Below are positions 58,260 to 64,000 of a stretch of 64,000 nucleotides of DNA, piece by piece; the stretch's first letter is position 1; each line of letters begins with the position of its first letter. Under the pieces are notes generated by a model, which was not told the DNA's origin, made no database searches, and saw nothing but the letters and a program-made list of their open reading frames with translations. Origin of the DNA: Thiorhodospira sibirica ATCC 700588. GTDB taxonomy: Bacteria > Pseudomonadota > Gammaproteobacteria > Ectothiorhodospirales > Ectothiorhodospiraceae. Location: positions 1,536,347 through 1,600,346 of the forward strand of contig NZ_MU255056.1 in assembly GCF_000227725.2 (NCBI RefSeq), in the 5' to 3' direction. The translations under genes and the position numbers were made by a program.

Positions 58260-61082
58260 TCAACCCAAAGCGCGTTGTATGAGTTCTTTTTGCTGGCGGA
58301 CGTGGACGTCAAAATAGCCCACTGCCGGGGAGGCGGAGGCGGGGCGGGCGATGTGTTGCAGGTAGCGCCGTTCGCCGAGCAGGGCGCGGATGTGGTGCTG
58401 GCTGGCGTACCAGGCGCCTTGGTTGAGCGGTTCTTCCTGGACCCAGATGAATTCCTGGGCGTTGGGGTAGCGGGCGAGGATGGCGGTCATTTCTTCGTCG
58501 GGGAAGGGGTAGATTTGTTCTAAGCGGATGATGGCTATCTGGCTGAGTTCTTCAAGCCGGCGCGCTTCGAGCAGGTCGTAGTAAATTTTGCCGGCGCAGA
58601 TGAGGATTCGCGTGACGGCTTCGGGGGCAAGCGGGTCGATTTCATCGAGTACGTTGTGAAAACGCCCTTCGCTGAGGTCTTCCAGGCGACTGGTGGCCAG
58701 TTTGTGACGCAGCAGGCTTTTGGGGGTCATGACGATCAGGGGTTTGCGATAGGGGCGGCGCATTTGCCGACGCAGCAGGTGAAAAATTTGCGCCGGGGTG
58801 CTGGGGACGCAGACTTGCATGTTGTGCTGTGCGGAGAGTTGTAAAAAGCGTTCCAGCCGTGCCGAGGAGTGTTCTGGGCCTTGGCCTTCGTAGCCGTGTG
58901 GCAGCAGTAATACCAGTCCGCACAGTCGCCCCCATTTTTGTTCGCCGGAGCTGATGAATTGGTCAATGACGACTTGGGCGCCGTTGGCAAAATCGCCAAA
59001 TTGTGCTTCCCAGATGACCAGGGTGTCCGGGGCGGCGGTGGCGTAGCCGTATTCAAAGGCCAGCACGGCTTCTTCCGAGAGCAGTGAGTCAATCACCAGA
59101 AAGGGGGTGTCTGCGCTGAGTTCGCGCAGCGGCACATAGCGGCGCTCGTCTTTTTGATTGAACAGTACCGCATGGCGGTGAAAGAAGGTGCCACGGCCAC
59201 TGTCTTGTCCGGACAGGCGCACCGGGTAGCCTTCGCTAAGCAGGGTGGCGTAGGCCATGGTTTCGCCAAAGCCCCAGTCCAGCGGGAGTGAACCGGCGGC
59301 CATTTTGTGGCGGTCGTCCATGATTTTGGCAACACGGGGGTGCAGCTCGAAGCCTTCCGGCAGTTGGCGCAGTTGTTTCCACAGTGTTTGCAGGGTGCTT
59401 AAAGGGACGCAGGTGTCGGTGGGTTCTTGCCAGGGTATGCCGATAAAGCTGCGCCAGTTCACGGCCTGCGGGTTTTTCTTTTCCGGTTCGCGCAAAAGAT
59501 GCGGCACCATGTTCTCGCCGGCTTCGAGTTGCGCCCGGCAGGCTTTTTCCAGCGCGCCCGGTTCATGTTCTTCCAGCACGCCGAGTTCGACCAGGCGCTG
59601 GGCGTATAGGGCGCGGGTGGTCGGCAGGGCTTTGATGCGTTGGTACATCAGGGGCTGGGTGGCGTTGGGTTCGTCTACCTCGTTATGGCCGTGGCGGCGA
59701 TAGCAGACCAGGTCAATGACCACGTCCTTTTTGAAGGTCATGCGGTATTCCAGCGCAATGCGAGTGGCAAAGACAACCATCTCCGGGTGATCGGCATTGA
59801 CGTGCAGAATCGGCACATTGGCCATTTTGGCCACATCGGTGCAGTAATAGGTGGAGCGGGCATCCTTGAGGGTGCTGGTGGTAAAGCCGATCTGGTTGTT
59901 GATGACGATATGCACGGTGCCTTTGGTGGAAAAGCCTCGGGTTTGTGACATGTTGAGAGTTTCCATGATCACGCCTTGCCCGGCAAAGGCGGCATCGCCG
60001 TGCAACAGCACCGGCAGGACGTGATCGCCTTCGCGGTCATCGCCCCGCTCCTGACGGGCGCGGGCGGAGCCTTCCACCACCGGGCCGACGATTTCCAGGT
60101 GTGAGGGGTTGAAGGCCAGCGCCAGATGTACCGGTCCGCCGGGGGTGTGCATATCGGAGGAAAAGCCCATGTGGTATTTGACATCGCCGGTGCCTTCGCT
60201 GGCCTGATGAATGCCTTCAAATTCCTGAAACAGTTCCTGGGGCGATTTGCCCAGAATATTGACCAGGACGTTAAGCCGTCCCCGGTGAGCCATGCCGATA
60301 ACCAGCTCGCGCACGCCCTGGGTGCCGGCCTGCTGGATCAGCGCATCGAGCATGGGAATCAGGCTTTCGCCGCCTTCCAGCGAGAAGCGTTTTTGCCCCA
60401 CATAGCGGCTGTGCAGATAGCGCTCCAGCCCTTCGGCGGCGGTCAGGCGTTCGAGAATGTAGCGCTGTTGTGTGGCTTCAAAGTGTGGCCGCCCGCGCAC
60501 CGTTTCCAGGCGTTGCTGTAACCAGCGCCGCTCGGTGGTTTCGATCAGGTGCATGTACTCCACCCCCAGATGGCCGCTGTAGGTATCGCGCAAAATGCCT
60601 AGAATCTGGCGCAAGGTGGCGTTATCCGGGCAGTACAGCGTACCGGGATTAAAGCGGATGTCCAGATCGTCTTCGCTGAGCTGGTGATGAGCCAGACTCA
60701 GCTCCGGCAACGGTTCGCTGTGCAAAAGCCCCAGCGGGTCAAGCTGCGCATGGCGATGGCCCAGCAGGCGGTAGGTGGTGATCAGTTGCAGGACGTGAAC
60801 CTGTTTGCGTTCTTGCTCCAGACGCCCCAAGGGCATTCGATAAGGCCCGTGATGTTCGGCCATGCGGCGAAACTGTTCGCGGACCTGGCTATGCTGGGCG
60901 GCGCTTTTGTCGCGTTCATCCAGCACCCATTGATCAAAATAGCCGCGCCAGCGCTCGGGCACACTGTGAGGGTCTTGCAGATATTGCTCAAACAGCTGCT
61001 CAAGGTAGGCCGCATTGCTGGCGTTAAGGTGGGAACTTGCCCATTGGGCTTGCATATCGGTGTGTGCGGTCGGCCGGTTCAT
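58260..61082 (-). CDS. sucA: 2-oxoglutarate dehydrogenase E1
   Basis: TPP-dependent decarboxylase of the citric-acid cycle, 940 residues, close to the 933 of E. coli. It has the N-terminal YLEQLFEQYLQDPHSVPERW segment that contacts E2, the substrate region GMAHRGRLNVLVN and the TPP/Mg motif HGDAAFAGQG...VINNQIGFTTS. sucB and lpd would normally follow; here repeats and the RTX operon follow instead, so E2 must be encoded elsewhere if the complex works. Confidence 0.96.
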   Translation of the reverse strand: MNRPTAHTDMQAQWASSHLNASNAAYLEQLFEQYLQDPHSVPERWRGYFDQWVLDERDKSAAQHSQVREQFRRMAEHHGPYRMPLGRLEQERKQVHVLQLITTYRLLGHRHAQLDPLGLLHSEPLPELSLAHHQLSEDDLDIRFNPGTLYCPDNATLRQILGILRDTYSGHLGVEYMHLIETTERRWLQQRLETVRGRPHFEATQQRYILERLTAAEGLERYLHSRYVGQKRFSLEGGESLIPMLDALIQQAGTQGVRELVIGMAHRGRLNVLVNILGKSPQELFQEFEGIHQASEGTGDVKYHMGFSSDMHTPGGPVHLALAFNPSHLEIVGPVVEGSARARQERGDDREGDHVLPVLLHGDAAFAGQGVIMETLNMSQTRGFSTKGTVHIVINNQIGFTTSTLKDARSTYYCTDVAKMANVPILHVNADHPEMVVFATRIALEYRMTFKKDVVIDLVCYRRHGHNEVDEPNATQPLMYQRIKALPTTRALYAQRLVELGVLEEHEPGALEKACRAQLEAGENMVPHLLREPEKKNPQAVNWRSFIGIPWQEPTDTCVPLSTLQTLWKQLRQLPEGFELHPRVAKIMDDRHKMAAGSLPLDWGFGETMAYATLLSEGYPVRLSGQDSGRGTFFHRHAVLFNQKDERRYVPLRELSADTPFLVIDSLLSEEAVLAFEYGYATAAPDTLVIWEAQFGDFANGAQVVIDQFISSGEQKWGRLCGLVLLLPHGYEGQGPEHSSARLERFLQLSAQHNMQVCVPSTPAQIFHLLRRQMRRPYRKPLIVMTPKSLLRHKLATSRLEDLSEGRFHNVLDEIDPLAPEAVTRILICAGKIYYDLLEARRLEELSQIAIIRLEQIYPFPDEEMTAILARYPNAQEFIWVQEEPLNQGAWYASQHHIRALLGERRYLQHIARPASASPAVGYFDVHVRQQKELIQRALG

Positions 61083-61093
61083 CGCGTTGTCTG

Positions 61094-62059
61094 CTAAAAG
61101 TAGAAATTATCCTTGGGATCGGGACGGGTCTTGAACCAGCGAAAACTCCACAGGTAGTGCTCGGGGTGTTGGCGGATCAGCTGTTCAAGGGCTGCGTTCA
61201 TGCGCTGCGCATCGGCAAGCTTATCACCTGTGGGGAAGTCTTGCAGCGGGGGCGATATCCAGACATGGTACTGATCGTGTTCGGTGTCATAGGTGGTGAT
61301 GCAGGGCAGCACCGCAGCACCAGTCATGGATGCCAGGCCGCCTAGGGCGCTCAGGGTGGCCTTGGGGATGCCGAAAAACGGGGCAAAAACGGCGTGGCGC
61401 GGGCCTAAATCCTCATCCGGCAGATAATAAAATACTCCGGCAGCACGCAACCGGCGCACCACCGGACGCAAGCCCTGCGCACGACTGAAGATCTGCGCAC
61501 CATAGCGGGTGCGGCTGCGGTGATTGATCCATTCCGCGACGGGGTTTTTCAGGGGCTTGGCCATGGAGCAGCCCTGCCCCAGTACCCGCCCTAATTCCAG
61601 CCCGGCAAAATCCAGTGCGGCGGTGTGTGCCGCCAGCAAAATCACCGGCTGCGCGGCCTGCTGACAGCGCTGCAGATGCTCCAGGCCATGAATCTGCAGG
61701 GGTGGGGTAGGGGGATGAGTGCCGCGAAACCATAGCCGGGGATAATCCAGCAAACAGTGTGCGCTACCGCGCAGATGGCGTTTTAACAGCTGAAGGCGGG
61801 CGGTTTCATCCAGCTCAGGAAAGCACAGCCGCAGATTAACCAAAGCAATCTGGCGGCGCCGCTGGCCCGTATGCCACAGCATAGCGGCCACCGGCACGGC
61901 CAGCAGACGCAGCACCCGGCGCGGCAACAGGCTCAGCACCGCTAATAGGCCCAGGCCTAACCAGCTGGGCCAATGACGCGGATGCAGCAGCGCGGCTGTG
62001 AAGGGAGCCTGATAGGCCGCGCCATGCTCTGGGGAATCACGCATTATCTGCGCTGGCAC
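61094..62059 (-). CDS. Lipid A biosynthesis acyltransferase (LpxL/HtrB family)
   Basis: Inner-membrane enzyme that adds a secondary acyl chain to Kdo-lipid A or a related acceptor. It has 321 residues with an N-terminal hydrophobic segment (LGLGLLAVLSLLP). The HX4D catalytic motif is AAHTAALDFAG near residue 138. A later LPDEDLGPRHAVFAPFFG matches the family's conserved Asp-rich loop. Its stop is 11 nt before sucA and its start is 1 nt after the pyrB stop. Which acyl position it uses is unknown. Confidence 0.88.
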   Translation of the reverse strand: MPAQIMRDSPEHGAAYQAPFTAALLHPRHWPSWLGLGLLAVLSLLPRRVLRLLAVPVAAMLWHTGQRRRQIALVNLRLCFPELDETARLQLLKRHLRGSAHCLLDYPRLWFRGTHPPTPPLQIHGLEHLQRCQQAAQPVILLAAHTAALDFAGLELGRVLGQGCSMAKPLKNPVAEWINHRSRTRYGAQIFSRAQGLRPVVRRLRAAGVFYYLPDEDLGPRHAVFAPFFGIPKATLSALGGLASMTGAAVLPCITTYDTEHDQYHVWISPPLQDFPTGDKLADAQRMNAALEQLIRQHPEHYLWSFRWFKTRPDPKDNFYF

Positions 62060-62060
62060 C

Positions 62061-63140
62061 TTAGCTGAGCGGCGTATCCATTACCTCGCTGACCCGCCGC
62101 ACCGTGCAGGTCAACAAGGCCATGCGGATAAACACCGCCCCGCGTGCCTGCGCGAAATACCAGTTATGCGGGGTGGCATCAAGATCAGTTGCCAGTTCCT
62201 CACCACGGGCCAGCGGATGCAAAATGATGGCATCCGGTTTCAGCGGGGACGCGGCGCTCAGACGCAGGTTTTTGCCCATCGCCTCGAAGGTATCGCCCAC
62301 CCAGGCAATGGCGTTGATATACACCACATCCAGCGCGGGCAACTCCGCATCCAGCTGCTTGCTGATGCGCACCTTTAGCCCCAGCGCGGCGAGTTCCTCG
62401 GCCTGACCGGCACTGAAAGGCGCGGCCTCATCGCAGATCACCACCACCTCGGCAATCACTTCGCTAAATTGCCCCAGCATCAGCAACAGGCTGCGCACCG
62501 TGCGCATCCGCCCTGGAACGCCGATCACCCCGATGCGGATATGCTGCGCCGGGGGGACGTGCTCGGCCAGCAGCTGCGGACGCCATTTGAAAATCGTGTA
62601 TAAGTCCGCCATGGCCTGCGTCGGGTGTTCATCAATGCCATTGCCCGCGTTGATGATCGGAATGCGCAGCGCATCAAGCATCTCATAGATGGCATGATCC
62701 TCATTATTGCGCAGTACAATCACATCACCGTAGTTATTAAACATCTCGGCAATATCCGCCAGCGACTCGCCCTTGGCCATGCCGGTGGTGGCCGGGTCGG
62801 TGATCGACATAATATCGCCGCCCAGCCGATGCCAGGCACTTTCAAAAGAAAGCCGGGTGCGAGTGCTGGGTTCATAGAAGGCGCTGATCAAAATCTTGCC
62901 GCTTAAGGGCATGTGCATCAGCTGCGGGGTGCTTTCGTATTGCGCCGCCAGACGAAACAGCTGCACCAGCGTAGCCCGATCAAAGGCGCGGGCGGAAACG
63001 ACATGGCGACTGGATAGGGCCATCAATGGCCGGGGATCTTCCGGCAGGGCATCCAGCAAAGCCTTGGGGCGCTCAATGCCCGCCGTGCCGTCTTTGGGGC
63101 GCAGGGTTTTTTGCAGGCGTACATCGGGTGGCACTACCAT
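62061..63140 (-). CDS. pyrB: Aspartate carbamoyltransferase catalytic chain
   Basis: Condenses carbamoyl phosphate with aspartate in pyrimidine synthesis. It has 359 residues from the ATG at 63138-63140, which has GAGG 6 nt upstream. The carbamoyl-phosphate loop is PSTRTRLSFESA, followed by KGESLADIAEM and HPTQAMADLYT, and the C-terminal HPLARGEELATDLDATPHNW is typical. About 40 residues precede the usual start (MALSSRHVVSARAF), an unusual N-terminal extension; the inner Met has a poor ribosome-binding site. No pyrI regulatory chain is seen next to it. Confidence 0.9.
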   Translation of the reverse strand: MVVPPDVRLQKTLRPKDGTAGIERPKALLDALPEDPRPLMALSSRHVVSARAFDRATLVQLFRLAAQYESTPQLMHMPLSGKILISAFYEPSTRTRLSFESAWHRLGGDIMSITDPATTGMAKGESLADIAEMFNNYGDVIVLRNNEDHAIYEMLDALRIPIINAGNGIDEHPTQAMADLYTIFKWRPQLLAEHVPPAQHIRIGVIGVPGRMRTVRSLLLMLGQFSEVIAEVVVICDEAAPFSAGQAEELAALGLKVRISKQLDAELPALDVVYINAIAWVGDTFEAMGKNLRLSAASPLKPDAIILHPLARGEELATDLDATPHNWYFAQARGAVFIRMALLTCTVRRVSEVMDTPLS

Positions 63141-63256
63141 AAGCAACCTCGTCGTACATCACGCACCAGCAGCCCCAGCAACAACACCGGTGCCAGCGTG
63201 GTCAAGCCGGTGGCAACCATCACTAAAATCCCCAGGGCTTCTACAGAAATTGTCAT
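63134..63256 (-). CDS. 40-residue single-helix membrane protein
   Basis: A small gene with ATG at 63254-63256 and GGAG 6 nt upstream. It encodes MTISVEALGILVMVATGLTT followed by a hydrophobic run ending LLVRDVRRGCLW. One transmembrane helix with a basic tail, so inside-positive C-terminus. Its 3' end overlaps the pyrB start by 7 nt, and it begins 24 nt after the lipase gene, so translation coupling is likely. I do not recognise it. Confidence 0.6.
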   Translation of the reverse strand: MTISVEALGILVMVATGLTTLAPVLLLGLLVRDVRRGCLW

Positions 63257-63279
63257 TAGTTTCTCCGCTAAGGCATGGC

Positions 63280-64000
63280 TCAGTACAGATACACGGAATC
63301 AATATCCAGGCTGGAACGCTGTCCCAGATCGTCAAAATGACGCGCAAGCCAGGCCTTGGCCGTTTGCTTGCCGACATTATGCAAGTACTCCAAAAAGGCC
63401 CATTCCGCGTTAAGCTTGCTCGACACCGACAGCTTTTTAAGCTCGTGGTCGGCATTCACCCGATGAAAATGCACATCCCCCCAATGGTGCTTATCTAGCA
63501 GCCCCTCCTTAGACAGCATGTTTTTGAGCATCGCAATCGCCCGCACTTCTTTGATCAGACTGGAATTAAAGGTGATCTCATTAAGGCGGTTCATAATCCC
63601 CGCTGCGGTGGTGGGCACCTCATCACGATAAATCGGATTGATCTGCACAATCACAATATCGCGCCCCTTGCACTCCTCGACCAACGGAAATAACGCCGGA
63701 TTTCCCATATAGCCGCCATCCCAATACGCCTCGCCATCAATCTCCACCGCCTGATAAATAAACGGCAAACAGGCCGAGGCCATCACGGTATCAACGCTCA
63801 TCTCCTCTTTACGAAAGACCCGCACTTTGCCGCTGCGCACATTGGTTGCCGTCACAAAGAGCTTGATATCGGGACAACTGCGCACCGCGTCAAAATCGAC
63901 CTGTTCGGCGACAATCTCGCGCAGGGGGTTAATATTCATCGGATTAAACTGATAGGGCGATACCAGACGACTGAGCATATCCATCATGATATAGCCCGGT
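63280..64000 (-). CDS. Patatin-like phospholipase (5' end beyond window)
   Basis: C-terminal 240 residues of a patatin-fold (PNPLA) lipase. The Asp of the Ser-Asp dyad lies in YWDGGYMGNPAL; the GXSXG part is outside the window. The frame is open to the right edge (PGYI before the first Met). It ends ...DIDSVYLY. It is upstream of the small membrane gene and pyrB on the same strand. Confidence 0.85.
   Translation of the reverse strand, partial: PGYIMMDMLSRLVSPYQFNPMNINPLREIVAEQVDFDAVRSCPDIKLFVTATNVRSGKVRVFRKEEMSVDTVMASACLPFIYQAVEIDGEAYWDGGYMGNPALFPLVEECKGRDIVIVQINPIYRDEVPTTAAGIMNRLNEITFNSSLIKEVRAIAMLKNMLSKEGLLDKHHWGDVHFHRVNADHELKKLSVSSKLNAEWAFLEYLHNVGKQTAKAWLARHFDDLGQRSSLDIDSVYLY

Overview
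The window looks like chromosome of a gammaproteobacterium. This is an inference from EF-G/EF-Tu/S7/S12 order, an 887-residue homodimeric-type AceE, RNase T, an E. coli-type PyrC and the fabD-fabG-acpP-fabF cluster; no rRNA or marker is present that would fix the genus. Core genes are moderately GC-rich. Several accessory patches are clearly AT-richer by eye: cas1-cas2-cas4, the 52-58 kb secreted-protein operon and the CRISPR leader.

Layout. 1-4.1 kb: str operon (rpsL, rpsG, fusA, tuf) on the minus strand, with a consensus-like promoter just upstream of rpsL. 4.4-7.0 kb: small membrane protein, RCK/TrkA-type potassium channel and a cyclic-nucleotide-binding-fold protein. 7.1-8.0 kb: decayed IS630-type transposase split by a 335-bp repeat. 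8.1-16.7 kb: a complete subtype I-B-like cas set (cas8b, cas7, cas5, cas3, cas6, cas1, cas2, cas4). 16.9-23.3 kb: a CRISPR array of 89 repeats and 88 spacers. The 8-nt ATTGAAAC crRNA tag lies on the minus strand, so the array is read towards the cas genes from a leader at its right end. 23.8-24.6 kb: a phage immunity-like remnant, a BRO-N antirepressor preceded by a C4-like antisense RNA.

25-44 kb is housekeeping: SDR, zinc ribbon, DUF502, aspS, carotenoid-type oxidoreductase, methyltransferase, pyruvate dehydrogenase E2 and E1, pyrC, rnt, comM, and two adjacent c-di-GMP proteins (a hemerythrin-GGDEF cyclase and a PAS-GGDEF-EAL sensor). 44-47.9 kb: fatty-acid synthesis genes. 48-51.4 kb: a ComEA-like protein, a structured-RNA candidate resembling HEARO/omega RNA without its endonuclease, the second copy of the 335-bp repeat, and a PAS/GAF/GGDEF protein whose first codons come from that repeat. 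52-57.7 kb: a two-gene AT-rich operon encoding an RTX-type protein and a 1156-residue signal-peptide protein. The two appear to share an N-terminal domain, and the operon has an exact FNR box centred at -61.5 from the predicted start. 58-64 kb: sucA, an LpxL-type acyltransferase, pyrB, a 40-residue membrane protein and a patatin-like lipase running off the edge.

Most interesting parts: (i) the RTX/secreted pair under a predicted anaerobic regulator, with a composition break inside the second gene; (ii) the 335-bp mobile repeat that contributes start codons to whatever lies downstream; (iii) the CRISPR array, where two pairs of near-identical spacers differ in the seed, as expected if escape variants were re-acquired; (iv) the C4-like RNA/antirepressor relic beside the CRISPR leader. 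Functions are assigned by reading motifs; no database search was run.
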